The notes under the pieces are model-generated. The model did no database searches. It saw nothing but the letters and a program-made list of their open reading frames with translations, and was not told the origin of the DNA. Position numbers and translations under genes: made by a program. A stretch of DNA of 64,000 nucleotides, taken from contig NZ_JAANOQ010000010.1 in the NCBI RefSeq assembly GCF_011305415.1, positions 30,902 through 94,901 on the forward strand, written 5' to 3'. Position 1 is the stretch's first letter. Each line of letters begins with the position of its first letter. Source of the stretch: Flavobacterium bernardetii. GTDB taxonomy: Bacteria > Bacteroidota > Bacteroidia > Flavobacteriales > Flavobacteriaceae. Below are positions 36,786 through 47,361 of this stretch, one piece after another.

Positions 36786-36822
36786 AAAAAATCCTGAAGT
36801 AATTAACTTCAGGATTTTTTTT
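36786..36822. terminator. Bidirectional terminator after TonB receptor
   Basis: AATCCTGAAGT / ACTTCAGGATT 11-bp stem with a 5-nt loop and flanking A- and T-runs. Serves the minus-strand receptor gene. Confidence 0.85.
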
Positions 36823-36826
36823 GCTT

Positions 36827-39319
36827 TTAGAATTTGAAACCAAGTCTGGTGTAGTAATATGCTCCACCAAATCCCATTTGTACAGAATCCCAGTATCCAC
36901 CTGCTTCAACCCAATCATCTTGTTGATCAGGATAAATATTTAATAAGTTATTTGCACCAACAGTTAATTTAAATGATTTGTTTAGTTTAAAACCTAAAGT
37001 TAAATCAGTAACAATTTTAACACCATAGGTATCTGTAGCTGCAGCAATTTGATTTTGGAAAGAACCTCCATAATCTGCAACATCTTCATATACTTGATAA
37101 TCTAATAATTTCACTTCACTAAATCTAGTAAATGCTAAACCACTATCAAACCATTTGCGACCATAGTTTAAGTTTAGTCCAAACTTGTTTGCTGGAGCAG
37201 AAGCTAATAAGAAAGCTTTATCTCTTTCACCAAAGAAAGTTTGTTCATCTAAACCATTATTTTTCACGTTTGTAATTTCCATATCATTTATGTTTCCTAT
37301 CAATGCCGCTCCAAATCTAGATGCTCCGATATTTTTTTTCCATGATAAAACAATATCAACACCTTTTGTTTTTGTATCCACACCATTTGTGAAAAATTGG
37401 GCAGCATCAACATTTAAGCCTAATGATGTAGCATCAAAATAACCTGTTAATACAATTCTATCTTTTACTCTTATCATATAAGCATCAATTGTAGTTGTGA
37501 AATTTCCAAAACTTCCTGTGATACCTATAGAGGTATTAATTGCTTTTTCTTGATTTAGTTTTCCAATTCCAAAGGCTTTTGTAACAGGACTTTCATTTCC
37601 AGCTAATAAAACTTCAGTTGCACCAGAACTACTAAAATTAGTAAAACTTGTATTATAATAAATTTGAGCTAAAGATGGAGCTCTAAATCCAGTACTAATT
37701 GAGCCTCTTAAATTTATTTGGTTGGTTAGTTTTAGTCTTGAAGCTAATTTTCCGTTTAATGTTTTACCAAAATCGCTATAGTTTTCAAAACGAACAGCTG
37801 TACTTAACATAAAAGCTTTAGTGATATCTAATTCAGTATCTGCATAAAGAGAAAAATTTGTACGTATTTCATTAACTTCATTAGAAGGACTATAACCTGG
37901 GAATCCTTGAGAGCCACCTGGTCGTGGATCTCCAGAAATTGGATCTGTAGGAATAGTTTGTGTTGTTGGATCTGTAACTACATCACCGTTAATATCATAT
38001 GTAGCATATGAACCTGTTTCTCCAGCAAAAATGTTGAATTTTTCTATTCTAAATTCAGAACCCAATGCTAAATTAAATCCTTCTAAAACGGTTGAATAGT
38101 TTTTTGAAAAATCTAAATTAGTAGTATTTTGTAAAAGTTTATGGCCTCCTGCATCAAATTCTGTAGGCGATGCAGCTCCTAAAGACGCATTTAAAGTACC
38201 TTTAATGTTATAATGGAAAGAGTTATTACCTAAAGTGTTACTAAAATCCATTTTCCATCCATTACTGTATTTTGTTTTTAAACCTAACGCAATAGAATTA
38301 TCTAAAATAACTGAAGTAATTCTTGGTGTAAATCCACCAGGATAAATTGATTCAACAACTCTTGCACCGTCATTTCTTGTAAAAGCATAGGCATCAGTAT
38401 CTCTATAATTTGAGCCTGCAAAAGCATAAAAATCTGTTTTTGTTGAGATTGGAATCGATAAATTGGCCATAAAATTTAAACCTCTAACGGCTGCTTCACC
38501 AAACCCTTTTCTAAAATCAAATCCTGGGCGTAGTGTTTTTTCTTTATTTAATAATTCTCCAGTAAAATTTACAAACCCGCCATTTTTACCTAAAGCAATT
38601 CCGTAATTTAATCCTGCTTTTAAAGAGTTTCCATCAAAATTTTTGTTTTTTCCAAATGAATTTCCATAACCGTTTTCATCTAATCTAAATCCTTTTGTAT
38701 TTGCAGTACCTAAAGGGAAGTCGCCTTTGGCATTGGTATTAAAAGCACCATAAGTTACCGCTCCAGTTAATTCGTTAATATTGTCATTTAATACAATATT
38801 AATTACACCTGCAATAGCGTCTGAGCCATATTGAGCAGCTGCGCCATCTCGTAAAATTTCTATTCTTTTAATTGAAGTTGCTGGAATGGCATTTAAGTCG
38901 GTTCCTGTATTTCCTCTACCACGAGTTCCAAATAAATTAATTAAAGATGATTGGTGTCTTCTTTTTCCATTTATTAAAACTAAGGTTTGATCTGGTCCCA
39001 TTCCTCTTAATGAGGCAGGATCAACATGATCTGCACCATCGGATCCAGATTGTTTGTTAGCATTAAATGAAGGAGCTGCATATTGTAATAATTCGTTAAT
39101 TTCAATTTTACCACTTTGTGTTGTGATGCTTTTAATGTCAATTACATCAATGGCAACTGGTGAATTTACTACCGTTCTTTTAACGTTTCTTGAACCTACA
39201 ATAACTACAGTCTCAATTTTATTTGTCTTAGTAGAGTCTACAGTTCTTTTTTCGGGAACTTCTTGTGCAAAAGCAAATGTGCCATAGAGAAAAACTAATG
39301 TAAATGTTAATTTTTTCAT
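36827..39319 (-). CDS. TonB-dependent outer membrane receptor
   Basis: An 830-residue receptor. Signal peptide (KKLTFTLVFLYGTFAFAQ). The plug domain (about 45-170) has VVIVGSRNVKRTVVNSPVAIDVID, a TonB-box-like start, and GMGPDQTLVLINGKRRHQSSL with EILRDGAAAQYGSDAIAGVINIVL, the classic plug end. The 22-strand barrel follows and includes LRGSISTGFRAPSLAQIYYN, VGANNLLNIYPDQQDDW and a terminal YYTRLGFKF. No carboxypeptidase-like N-terminal extension or SusD partner is present, so it belongs to the siderophore/cofactor type rather than the SusC type. Ligand unknown; no transport or iron genes adjoin it to help. Confidence 0.92.
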   Translation of the reverse strand: MKKLTFTLVFLYGTFAFAQEVPEKRTVDSTKTNKIETVVIVGSRNVKRTVVNSPVAIDVIDIKSITTQSGKIEINELLQYAAPSFNANKQSGSDGADHVDPASLRGMGPDQTLVLINGKRRHQSSLINLFGTRGRGNTGTDLNAIPATSIKRIEILRDGAAAQYGSDAIAGVINIVLNDNINELTGAVTYGAFNTNAKGDFPLGTANTKGFRLDENGYGNSFGKNKNFDGNSLKAGLNYGIALGKNGGFVNFTGELLNKEKTLRPGFDFRKGFGEAAVRGLNFMANLSIPISTKTDFYAFAGSNYRDTDAYAFTRNDGARVVESIYPGGFTPRITSVILDNSIALGLKTKYSNGWKMDFSNTLGNNSFHYNIKGTLNASLGAASPTEFDAGGHKLLQNTTNLDFSKNYSTVLEGFNLALGSEFRIEKFNIFAGETGSYATYDINGDVVTDPTTQTIPTDPISGDPRPGGSQGFPGYSPSNEVNEIRTNFSLYADTELDITKAFMLSTAVRFENYSDFGKTLNGKLASRLKLTNQINLRGSISTGFRAPSLAQIYYNTSFTNFSSSGATEVLLAGNESPVTKAFGIGKLNQEKAINTSIGITGSFGNFTTTIDAYMIRVKDRIVLTGYFDATSLGLNVDAAQFFTNGVDTKTKGVDIVLSWKKNIGASRFGAALIGNINDMEITNVKNNGLDEQTFFGERDKAFLLASAPANKFGLNLNYGRKWFDSGLAFTRFSEVKLLDYQVYEDVADYGGSFQNQIAAATDTYGVKIVTDLTLGFKLNKSFKLTVGANNLLNIYPDQQDDWVEAGGYWDSVQMGFGGAYYYTRLGFKF

Positions 39320-39346
39320 ATTTTATAGTTTAATTGGTTAGTAAAA

Positions 39347-39354
39347 CAAATATA
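39347..39354 (-). promoter_or_regulatory. Candidate -7 element of TonB receptor gene
   Basis: Minus-strand TATATTTG, about 28 nt upstream of the ATG. No clear TTG at -33. Confidence 0.45.
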
Positions 39355-39480
39355 GTCTATTTTTTTAAGATTTAAACTGTTAATAATATTATGGTTTTTT
39401 ATATTAATTTCAAATTAGTTTGAATAGAAAAATAATTTTCTATTATATTTTTGATTTTGAAATTAATCTAAAAATCAACT

Positions 39481-39511
39481 TTGTTACTCCGCAACTTTTA
39501 AGCTATATTTG
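39481..39511 (+). promoter_or_regulatory. Promoter of ychF
   Basis: TTG (39481-39483), 20 bases, TATATTTG (39504-39511). Close to the Bacteroidota consensus; leader of about 50 nt. A degraded copy of the leader and start is present in the pseudogene at 36480-36785. Confidence 0.65.
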
Positions 39512-39567
39512 CAAACTTAAAATTTAAAACTAACTGTTGCTTTAATAAGTAACTGAATACAAATAAT

Positions 39568-40662
39568 ATGAAAGCAGGAATTGTAGGCTTACCAAACGTA
39601 GGAAAATCGACATTATTTAATTGTTTGTCTAACGCAAAAGCGCAAAGTGCTAACTTTCCGTTTTGTACAATCGAACCAAATATTGGTGTAGTAAACGTAC
39701 CAGATCCAAGAATCAATCGTTTAGAAGAATTGGTAAAACCAGAGCGTGTACAAATGGCAACTGTAGATATTGTTGATATTGCAGGTTTAGTTAAAGGAGC
39801 AAGTAAAGGGGAAGGATTAGGAAATCAGTTTTTAGGAAATATTAGAGAATGTAACGCTATTATTCACGTGTTACGTTGTTTTGATAACGATAATATTGTA
39901 CACGTTGATGGAAATGTAAACCCAATTCGTGATAAAGAAACAATTGATATCGAATTACAATTAAAAGATTTAGAAACGGTTGAAAAACGTTTAGAAAAAG
40001 CAAATAAAGGTGCAAAAACTGGAAATGCTGAAGCGAAAATCGAAAAAAGTATCTTAGATAAAATTAAAGAAGCTTTATTACAAGGAAAATCGGCAAGAAC
40101 GGTTGAACCAAATGGTATTGAAGAAGCTGCTTTATACGATGCATTTCAATTAATTACGGCTAAACCAGTATTATATGTTTGTAACGTAGACGAAGCATCT
40201 GCTGTAAACGGAAACAAATATGTTGATCAAGTTAGAGAATTAGTAAAAGACGAACAAGCAGAAGTTATTATTCTTTCTGTTGGTGCAGAAGCAGATATTA
40301 CTGAATTAGAAAGCTATGAAGAACGTCAGGTTTTCTTAGAAGATATGGGATTATCTGAACCAGGTTCGGCAGTTTTAATTCGTGCAGCTTATAAATTATT
40401 AAACCTGCAAACGTATTTCACAGCTGGAGTTAAAGAAGTTAGAGCTTGGACAATCCAAGTTGGAGATACTGCTCCACAAGCGGCTGGAGTAATTCATACT
40501 GATTTTGAAAAAGGATTTATTCGTGCAGAAGTTATCGCTTTTGAAGATTATTCAAATTTAGGAACAGAAGCAAAATGTAAAGAAGCCGGAAAACTTAGAG
40601 TAGAAGGAAAAGAATATATCGTGAAAGATGGTGATGTAATGCATTTCCGTTTTAACGTGTAA
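39568..40662 (+). CDS. ychF: Ribosome-binding ATPase YchF
   Basis: A 364-residue Obg-family P-loop NTPase that prefers ATP and binds the ribosome. The P-loop is GLPNVGKS (7-14), switch regions [14 protein letters not shown] and [23 protein letters not shown], and the usual NKxD is replaced by NVDE in YVCNVDEAS, which explains loss of GTP specificity in the family. The C-terminal TGS domain has [30 protein letters not shown] and [13 protein letters not shown]. It is complete, with its own promoter and terminator. Confidence 0.97.
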   Translation: MKAGIVGLPNVGKSTLFNCLSNAKAQSANFPFCTIEPNIGVVNVPDPRINRLEELVKPERVQMATVDIVDIAGLVKGASKGEGLGNQFLGNIRECNAIIHVLRCFDNDNIVHVDGNVNPIRDKETIDIELQLKDLETVEKRLEKANKGAKTGNAEAKIEKSILDKIKEALLQGKSARTVEPNGIEEAALYDAFQLITAKPVLYVCNVDEASAVNGNKYVDQVRELVKDEQAEVIILSVGAEADITELESYEERQVFLEDMGLSEPGSAVLIRAAYKLLNLQTYFTAGVKEVRAWTIQVGDTAPQAAGVIHTDFEKGFIRAEVIAFEDYSNLGTEAKCKEAGKLRVEGKEYIVKDGDVMHFRFNV

Positions 40663-40686
40663 TCTTAGAGAATAAATAAAATATAG

Positions 40687-40720
40687 AAATCTGCTAATTC
40701 GTTTTAGCAGATTTTTTTTT
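40687..40720 (+). terminator. Terminator of ychF
   Basis: AAATCTGCTAA / TTAGCAGATTT 11-bp stem with a short loop, followed by a run of T. Confidence 0.9.
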
Positions 40721-40761
40721 GTGGCATAACATTTGTTAAGTTCTTCATAAAATTGATATTT

Positions 40762-41436
40762 ATGAAAACCATCAAAAAAACTTTCAAATATATTGGAGTA
40801 TTCTTATTGACTTTAATAGCATACGGATTTCTTGTTACTTTAATGTCTTACGTCACTGTAAATGAAAAAGAAGCTGCTATTGATGAACCAAAAGTGGAGA
40901 TTTTCATATTGTCAAATGGAGTACATACTGATATCGTAGTTCCTGTAAAAAATGATACTTTCGATTGGTCGAAACAAATTAAATTCGAACACACCAAAGC
41001 AAAAGATTCCACTGCGAAATATTTAGCAATGGGTTGGGGCGATAAAGGATTTTATTTAGAAACTCCAACTTGGGCCGATTTGAAAGTCAGTACCGCTCTC
41101 AAAGCTACAACAGGATTAAGTTCGAGTGCTTTGCATACTACTTTTTACAAATCGATGAAAGAAGACGCGTATTGTAAAAAGATTCAAATTTCGACAGTAG
41201 AATATCAAAAATTAGTATTATTTATTAATGAATCTTTCGAAACAAATTCTGGTGAAAAAATCAAAATAGAAACCAATGCCGTTTACGGTAAAAACGACAT
41301 TTTCTATGAAGCAAAAGGAAGTTGTTCTTTGTTTTATACTTGTAATTCATGGGCCAATCAAGCCTTAAAAGCGGCCAGTCAAAAAGCAGCTTTTCATACA
41401 TTAACCGATACTGGAATTTTTAGACATTATGAATAG
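40762..41436 (+). CDS. DUF2459 (TIGR02117) family protein
   Basis: A 224-residue protein starting at the ATG at 40762; three extra in-frame residues upstream are less likely. An N-terminal membrane helix (about 7-27) is followed by a mature domain with the family motifs EIFILSNGVHTDIVVPV, AMGWGDKGFYLETPTWADL and SCSLFYTCNSWANQALKAA. The conserved His, Cys and Asn suggest a hydrolase-like fold, but no activity is proven for DUF2459. It is anchored to the inner membrane with the domain probably in the periplasm. Its last eight bases overlap the following lipoprotein gene. Confidence 0.88.
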   Translation: MKTIKKTFKYIGVFLLTLIAYGFLVTLMSYVTVNEKEAAIDEPKVEIFILSNGVHTDIVVPVKNDTFDWSKQIKFEHTKAKDSTAKYLAMGWGDKGFYLETPTWADLKVSTALKATTGLSSSALHTTFYKSMKEDAYCKKIQISTVEYQKLVLFINESFETNSGEKIKIETNAVYGKNDIFYEAKGSCSLFYTCNSWANQALKAASQKAAFHTLTDTGIFRHYE

Positions 41437-42031
41437 AATTAAATTTTTATTACCAATATTATTATTATTATTATTATTATTATTTATTTCTTGTGAGAAA
41501 AAGGAAAGCTTATTAATAGCTAAAAATTTCTCGAAAGTTGAAAAAGTTTCTGATACGATTCAGCAAATTGATACCGTTTTATTAGGTGATTTAAATTCTG
41601 ATGCAATTAAAGACACTGTTTTTGTGTTTTATCCTAAAATGGTTAATGGTAATCCAAAAGATCAATATGACGGAGATTGTTTAAATAATATTTGTGATGT
41701 TACGTTTAAATTTTCAAACAATTTACCTGAATTTAAATATGGCGATGCAATTGGTTCAGGAATAGATTCAATTGGAGATGTTAATAAAGATGGTATTTCA
41801 GAATTAGTAATTTATCCCTATTGGTTTATTGGTTGTTGGGGAAAAATGCATTTCTATACATACAAAAATAATTCATGGAATAAATTTGGTGAGGCCAGAA
41901 CTGATATATGCGATGATAGTATTTATAAAAACAGAATTAAAATAGTATCTAAAAATAAAATTAGTGTTTTAGAGAAATTTAATATTGATGGAGATCCTAA
42001 ATTCAAGAGAAAAACTATCAAATTAGAATAG
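41429..42031 (+). CDS. Hypothetical lipoprotein with poly-leucine signal
   Basis: A 200-residue protein. Its signal peptide is MNRIKFLLPI, then eight consecutive leucines all encoded by TTA (41459-41482), then FISC with the lipobox Cys. The mature part has GDLNSDAIKDTVFVFYP and GSGIDSIGDVNKDGISELVIYPYWF, which resemble FG-GAP or VCBS type calcium-binding beta-propeller blades (DxNxDxxxD pattern). Function unknown. It overlaps the DUF2459 gene by eight bases, so they form one operon. Confidence 0.75.
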   Translation: MNRIKFLLPILLLLLLLLFISCEKKESLLIAKNFSKVEKVSDTIQQIDTVLLGDLNSDAIKDTVFVFYPKMVNGNPKDQYDGDCLNNICDVTFKFSNNLPEFKYGDAIGSGIDSIGDVNKDGISELVIYPYWFIGCWGKMHFYTYKNNSWNKFGEARTDICDDSIYKNRIKIVSKNKISVLEKFNIDGDPKFKRKTIKLE

Positions 42032-42159
42032 ATTTCAAGGCTGTGTCTTATATTTCTTTTAGATGCTTCTTAAACTGAAAAATTCTTAATAACTTCTTCA
42101 AAAAGCATTTTTATTTTTTAATGAAATCGTTTATCTTGCAACAAATCCAAAATCCGATT

Positions 42160-44022
42160 ATGCTAGAGCAACAAGATCAATACAACGAAGATAATATACG
42201 TTCACTCGATTGGAAAGAGCATATCCGTATGCGTCCGGGAATGTATATTGGAAAATTGGGAGATGGTTCATCACCAGATGATGGTATTTATATTTTATTA
42301 AAAGAGGTTCTCGACAACTGTATCGACGAATTTGTAATGGGCGCTGGAAAAGTAATTGAAGTTACTTTAAAAGACAAAATGATGACCGTGCGCGATTATG
42401 GTCGTGGTATTCCATTAGGAAAAGTAGTCGATGTAGTTTCTAAAATGAACACAGGTGGAAAGTACGATTCTAAAGCCTTCAAAAAATCTGTAGGTTTAAA
42501 TGGAGTTGGTACGAAAGCGGTAAATGCTTTGTCTAATTATTTCCGTGTAGAATCTGTTCGTGATAACCAACAAAAAGCAGCCGAATTTTCTGCAGGTAAT
42601 CTTACCATCGAAGAAGATGTAATTGAAACAACGAAACGCAAAGGAACAAAAGTTTCTTTCGTAGCGGATGAAGCTATTTTTAAAAATTATAAGTATCGTA
42701 ACGAGTACATTATTAAAATGCTTAAAAATTATTGTTACCTAAATACAGGTTTAACAATATATTATAATGGCGAAAAATATTTTTCAGATAATGGTTTAAA
42801 AGATTTATTAGAAGAAACCATTGCAGAAGAAGATATGGTATATCCAATTATTCATCTTTTAGGTGACGATATTGAAGTAGCCATAACACATAGTAAATCA
42901 CAATATTCAGAAGAATACTATTCCTTTGTAAACGGACAAAACACTACACAAGGTGGAACGCATTTAGGTGCTTTTCGAGAAGCTTTGGTTAAAACCATAA
43001 AAGAGTTTTATAACAAACCTTTTGAAGCATCAGACATTCGTAAATCTATAGTTTCGGCTATTGTGGTTCGTGTAGAAGAGCCAGTTTTCGAAAGTCAGAC
43101 TAAAACCAAATTGGGTTCTACCGATATGGGACCAAATGCGCCTTCGGTTCGTACGTTTGTAAATGATTTTATTAAAACTAAGTTAGATAACTTCTTACAT
43201 AAAAACCCAGAAGTAGCCGATTTGCTATTACGTAAGATTCTACAAGCAGAACGCGAGCGTAAAGAATTATCTGGAATTAGAAAATTAGCCAAAGACAGAG
43301 CGAAGAAAGCCAACTTGCATAATAAAAAATTACGTGATTGCCGAGTACATTTAACCGATGCCAAAAACCCAAGAAGTTTAGAAAGTACGCTTTTTATTAC
43401 GGAGGGAGATTCGGCTTCGGGTTCGATTACTAAAAGTCGTGACGTAAATACACAAGCCGTTTTCAGTTTACGTGGTAAGCCGCTAAACTCTTACGGAATG
43501 ACCAAGAAAATTGTGTACGAAAACGAAGAATTCAATTTATTGCAAGCCGCTTTAAACATTGAAGAAAGCATGGAAGATTTACGTTACAACAATATCGTAA
43601 TTGCTACAGATGCCGATGTCGATGGCATGCACATTCGTTTGTTGTTAATTACGTTCTTCTTACAGTTTTTCCCTGAAATGATTAAAGAAGGGCATTTGTA
43701 TATTTTACAAACGCCACTTTTCAGAATTCGAAATAAAAGAGAAACCATTTATTGCTATTCGGAAGAAGAACGAAAAGCTGCCATGGAAAAATTAAAACCA
43801 AAACCAGAAATTACCCGATTTAAAGGATTAGGAGAGATTTCACCAGATGAGTTTAAAAACTTTATTGGAGAAACCATTCGTTTAGATCCTGTGATGTTAG
43901 ACAAAGCCACATCTATCGAGAAATTATTAGAATTCTACATGGGTAAAAACACACCCGACCGTCAAGAGTTTATCATCAACAACTTGAAGGTAGAATTGGA
44001 TGTAGTGGAAGAGGAAGTTTAG
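42160..44022 (+). CDS. parE: DNA topoisomerase IV subunit B
   Basis: About 620 residues from the ATG at 42160, giving [31 protein letters not shown]; an in-frame ATG at 42121 would add 13 residues that do not look like the family. It is the ATPase subunit of the decatenating topoisomerase. GHKL motifs are [24 protein letters not shown] and [21 protein letters not shown] is [18 protein letters not shown] near residue 415, [11 protein letters not shown] and [12 protein letters not shown], and the end has [11 protein letters not shown]. Those residues separate it from GyrB at 13470. parC follows after one small lipoprotein gene. Confidence 0.95.
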   Translation: MLEQQDQYNEDNIRSLDWKEHIRMRPGMYIGKLGDGSSPDDGIYILLKEVLDNCIDEFVMGAGKVIEVTLKDKMMTVRDYGRGIPLGKVVDVVSKMNTGGKYDSKAFKKSVGLNGVGTKAVNALSNYFRVESVRDNQQKAAEFSAGNLTIEEDVIETTKRKGTKVSFVADEAIFKNYKYRNEYIIKMLKNYCYLNTGLTIYYNGEKYFSDNGLKDLLEETIAEEDMVYPIIHLLGDDIEVAITHSKSQYSEEYYSFVNGQNTTQGGTHLGAFREALVKTIKEFYNKPFEASDIRKSIVSAIVVRVEEPVFESQTKTKLGSTDMGPNAPSVRTFVNDFIKTKLDNFLHKNPEVADLLLRKILQAERERKELSGIRKLAKDRAKKANLHNKKLRDCRVHLTDAKNPRSLESTLFITEGDSASGSITKSRDVNTQAVFSLRGKPLNSYGMTKKIVYENEEFNLLQAALNIEESMEDLRYNNIVIATDADVDGMHIRLLLITFFLQFFPEMIKEGHLYILQTPLFRIRNKRETIYCYSEEERKAAMEKLKPKPEITRFKGLGEISPDEFKNFIGETIRLDPVMLDKATSIEKLLEFYMGKNTPDRQEFIINNLKVELDVVEEEV

Positions 44023-44024
44023 AA

Positions 44025-44546
44025 ATGTTTAAAATGATGAGGTTTTATATAGCAATTTTGTTTTTAAGTTTACTTTCTTGTAAAGAAGAAAAGTCTTTGA
44101 AAACTATTGATATAGTTAGTAAAAAAGGAAACAACTTTTTTGAAACTATAGATAAGGTTAGATTAATTTCATATTCAAGTAGAACACAATGGAATCCAAA
44201 CGAACCTTTTGATTATTACAGTAAAAAAGAAATAGTAATTCCTGAAGATAAAATTGTTGATGATGTAATTTTAAGTGAAAAAGACAAGAATAGTATAATT
44301 TCAATCTTAAAAAAAGATTATAAAGAAAAATGTACTAATGCAGCTTGTTACGAGCCAAGACATATGTTACAATTTTATAAAAAAAATAAATTAGTAGCTT
44401 ATGTTGAGTTCTGTTCAGAATGTGGTGGAAGTAGAGAATCAAAAAATTTAAAATTTTTACCGTCATTTTGTATTGAAAAAGGTCAGGAATTAAATAACAT
44501 ATTTATAAAATTAGGTTTAAAAATTACCTCTGAATTTAACAATTAA
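44025..44546 (+). CDS. Hypothetical lipoprotein between parE and parC
   Basis: About 173 residues (starts at 44025, 44034 and 44037 are all possible). The signal is MMRFYIAILFLSLLSC with lipobox LLSC. The mature part has YKEKCTNAACYEPRHMLQFYKKNKLVAYVEFCSECGGSRES, with four cysteines in two pairs that may bind a metal or form disulfides. I do not recognise a named family. It starts two bases after the parE stop and ends 51 bases before parC, so it is probably cotranscribed with topoisomerase IV, although the subunits are usually adjacent. Confidence 0.75.
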   Translation: MFKMMRFYIAILFLSLLSCKEEKSLKTIDIVSKKGNNFFETIDKVRLISYSSRTQWNPNEPFDYYSKKEIVIPEDKIVDDVILSEKDKNSIISILKKDYKEKCTNAACYEPRHMLQFYKKNKLVAYVEFCSECGGSRESKNLKFLPSFCIEKGQELNNIFIKLGLKITSEFNN

Positions 44547-44597
44547 TAGTTTTAAACTCAATAAAATAATCGTCAACTGACAATTGGCAAATAAAAT

Positions 44598-47342
44598 ATG
44601 AAAGACGAAGAAGAAAACATAAATCCAGAAGAAGAAAATACGGATCATACTGATAATAATTCAGAACATAATTCTATTGATGACCATCAAGACGAAGAAC
44701 TTTCTGAAGAAATTATTGAAGTAGAAGCCAAACACTTCGAAGGACAACATTTTTACGAAAACGACGAAAATCCAGAAGATACCATTACCAAAGTGACAGG
44801 AATGTACAAAGATTGGTTTTTGGACTATGCTTCGTATGTAATTTTAGAGCGTGCCGTTCCTGCGATTGAAGATGGTTTCAAACCGGTGCAACGTCGTATT
44901 ATGCACTCATTAAAAGAGTTGGATGATGGTCGTTATAACAAAGTGGCGAATGTAGTTGGACATACGATGCAGTATCATCCTCACGGAGATGCGAGTATTG
45001 GTGATGCTATGGTACAAATCGGGCAACGTGAATTATTAATCGATTGTCAAGGGAACTGGGGAAATATTCTAACAGGTGATAGCGCCGCAGCTTCTCGTTA
45101 CATTGAAGCGCGTTTGTCAAAATTTGCTTTGGAAGTTTTATATTCTCCAAAAATTACCGATTGGGGCGTTTCTTACGATGGTCGTCGTGCAGAACCAAAC
45201 AATTTGCCTGTAAAATTCCCATTATTATTAGCTTCAGGAGCAGAAGGAATTGCGGTGGGATTATCAACAAAAGTCTTACCACACAATTTCAATGAATTAA
45301 TTGACGCTTCGATAAAAATATTAAAAGGAAAACCATTTACCATTTATCCCGATTTCCAAACGGCTGGTATTGCAGATGTTTCGAATTATAACGATGGAAT
45401 GCGTGGTGGTAGAGTGCGAGTACGAGCTAAAATTTCGCAACTTGATAAGCAAACGTTAGTCATTACTCAAATTCCTTTTTCAACTAATACGTCAACGTTG
45501 ATTGATAGTATTTTGAAAGCCAATGAAAAAGGGAAGATAAAAATTAAAAAGATTGAAGACAATACGGCTGCTGAGGTAGAAATATTAATTCATCTTTTCC
45601 CTGGTGTTTCGCCAGATAAATCTATTGATGCGTTATATGCTTTCACGGCTTGTGAAACTTCTGTAGCGCCTTTAGGTTGTGTAATTGAAGACAATAAACC
45701 ACTTTTTGTTGGGGTTTCTCATATGTTGAAAATTTCGACAGAAAGAACCGTTGTCCTACTTCGTAAAGAATTAGAGATTGAATTAGAGGAATTAAAAACC
45801 AAATGGCATTTTTCAACTTTAGAAAAAATCTTCATTCGTGAAGAAATGTATATCGATTTCAAATTGTATTCGGACAGAGAAACACTTTACGAATATTTAT
45901 ACAAGCAATTTGAACCGTTCAAAAAATCATTTGTTAGAGAAATTGTAGATGAAGATTTACAGAAATTAACGCAAATTCCAATGATTCGTATTACGCGTTT
46001 CGACTCAGATAAAGCGGACGATTTTATTTCGAAATTAGAAGACCAAATGAAAGAAGTGCAACATCATTTAGACAACCTAATTGATTTTGCGATTGATTAT
46101 TTCGCCAAACTAAAAGAAAAATACGGAAAAGGAAGAGAACGTCAAACCGAATTAAGAAGTTTCGATACGATTGAAGCTACGAAAGTAGTTTTACGTAACA
46201 CGAAATTATATGTCAACAAAGAAGAAGGTTTCTTTGGAACAGGCTTAAAGAAAGACGAATACGTTGCAGATTGTTCAGATATCGACGATGTAATTGTTTT
46301 CCTTAGAGATGGAAGAATGATGATTGCGAAAGTGGACGATAAAAAGTTCGTTGGGAAAGACATCATTCATATTGCAGTTTTCGATAAAAACGACAAGCGT
46401 ACGATTTACAACATGATGTATCGCGATGGTAAAAACGGTTCAACATTTATCAAACGTTTCAATGTTTCTGGTGTAACTCGTGATAAATTTTACGATTTAA
46501 CACAAGAAAAACCAGGTTCTCAAGTGCTTTATTTCTCTGCTAATCCAAATGGTGAAGCTGAGGTTGTTACGATTTTATTACGCCAAGTGGGAAGTATCAA
46601 GAAACTGAAATGGGATCAAGATTTTTCAGAAATTGCTATTAAAGGTCGTGCAAGTAAAGGAAATACGGTTTCTAAATATCCAATTAAGAAAATTGAATTA
46701 AAAGAAAAAGGTATTTCTACACTTCGACCAAGAAAAATTTGGTTCGATGAAACGGTGCATCGTTTAAATGTAGATGGAAGAGGCGAGTTGTTAGGTGAGT
46801 TTAAACCAAACGATAGATTGCTTATCGCGAATCAATCCGGAAAAATTAAAACTATTATTCCAGAATTGACGACACATTTCGATGAAGACATGATTGTGAT
46901 GGAAAAATGGAATCCGAAAAAACCGATTTCTGCGATTTATTATGATGGTGAAAAAGACCGTTATTTTGTAAAACGTTTCTTAATTGAAAACGAAAACAAA
47001 GAAGAAATTTTTATCACAGAACACGACAAATCACAATTAGAAATCATTTCAACGGATTGGTTGCCAATGGCTGAGGTTATTTATGCTAAAGTAAAAGGTG
47101 TACAAAAAGACAATCAGATTGTAAATTTAGACGAGTTTATTGCTGTTAAGGGAATAAAAGCTTTAGGAAACCAATTAACTACGGATAAGATTAAGCAAAT
47201 CAATATGTTAGATTCGTTGCCTTATGAAGAAATTTTAGACGAACCTGAAGTTATTCCTTCAGATGATAATGATGCTAAAGACATTCAAGATTTTAACATT
47301 GAACTTGATGATGACGGACAAATCACGTTGAGTTTGGAGTAA
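44598..47342 (+). CDS. parC: DNA topoisomerase IV subunit A
   Basis: A 914-residue cleavage subunit. An acidic N-terminal extension (about 1-60, rich in Asp, Glu and Asn) precedes the winged-helix domain: YASYVILERAVPAIEDGFKPVQRRIMHSL, HPHGDASIGDAMVQIGQ, and the active-site tyrosine near residue 167 in DSAAASRYIEARLSK. The tower and coiled coil follow, then C-terminal beta-pinwheel blades (VVTILLRQVGSIKKLKWDQDF, KGRASKGNTVSKYPIKK) and an acidic tail (SDDNDAKDIQDFNIELDDD). A missing GyrA-box of the strict QRRGGKG type supports ParC rather than GyrA. It works with the ParE encoded upstream. Confidence 0.95.
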   Translation: MKDEEENINPEEENTDHTDNNSEHNSIDDHQDEELSEEIIEVEAKHFEGQHFYENDENPEDTITKVTGMYKDWFLDYASYVILERAVPAIEDGFKPVQRRIMHSLKELDDGRYNKVANVVGHTMQYHPHGDASIGDAMVQIGQRELLIDCQGNWGNILTGDSAAASRYIEARLSKFALEVLYSPKITDWGVSYDGRRAEPNNLPVKFPLLLASGAEGIAVGLSTKVLPHNFNELIDASIKILKGKPFTIYPDFQTAGIADVSNYNDGMRGGRVRVRAKISQLDKQTLVITQIPFSTNTSTLIDSILKANEKGKIKIKKIEDNTAAEVEILIHLFPGVSPDKSIDALYAFTACETSVAPLGCVIEDNKPLFVGVSHMLKISTERTVVLLRKELEIELEELKTKWHFSTLEKIFIREEMYIDFKLYSDRETLYEYLYKQFEPFKKSFVREIVDEDLQKLTQIPMIRITRFDSDKADDFISKLEDQMKEVQHHLDNLIDFAIDYFAKLKEKYGKGRERQTELRSFDTIEATKVVLRNTKLYVNKEEGFFGTGLKKDEYVADCSDIDDVIVFLRDGRMMIAKVDDKKFVGKDIIHIAVFDKNDKRTIYNMMYRDGKNGSTFIKRFNVSGVTRDKFYDLTQEKPGSQVLYFSANPNGEAEVVTILLRQVGSIKKLKWDQDFSEIAIKGRASKGNTVSKYPIKKIELKEKGISTLRPRKIWFDETVHRLNVDGRGELLGEFKPNDRLLIANQSGKIKTIIPELTTHFDEDMIVMEKWNPKKPISAIYYDGEKDRYFVKRFLIENENKEEIFITEHDKSQLEIISTDWLPMAEVIYAKVKGVQKDNQIVNLDEFIAVKGIKALGNQLTTDKIKQINMLDSLPYEEILDEPEVIPSDDNDAKDIQDFNIELDDDGQITLSLE

Positions 47343-47361
47343 GAAAGTTTTACTATAAAAA

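Larger units (their letters stand above)
36363..36826. other. Intergenic region between metallophosphatase and TonB receptor
   Basis: The 464-bp stretch contains a candidate minus-strand -7 element for the phosphatase gene (TAAGTTTG, complement of 36388-36395), the chimeric pseudogene at 36480-36785, and a bidirectional terminator at 36786-36822. Confidence 0.7.

Noticed and set aside
36730..36918. Minus-strand ORF of 62 codons overlapping the end of the TonB receptor gene and the pseudogene
   Set aside because: It spans the terminator hairpin and the antisense of the ferredoxin-derived remnant; no signal or family sequence.
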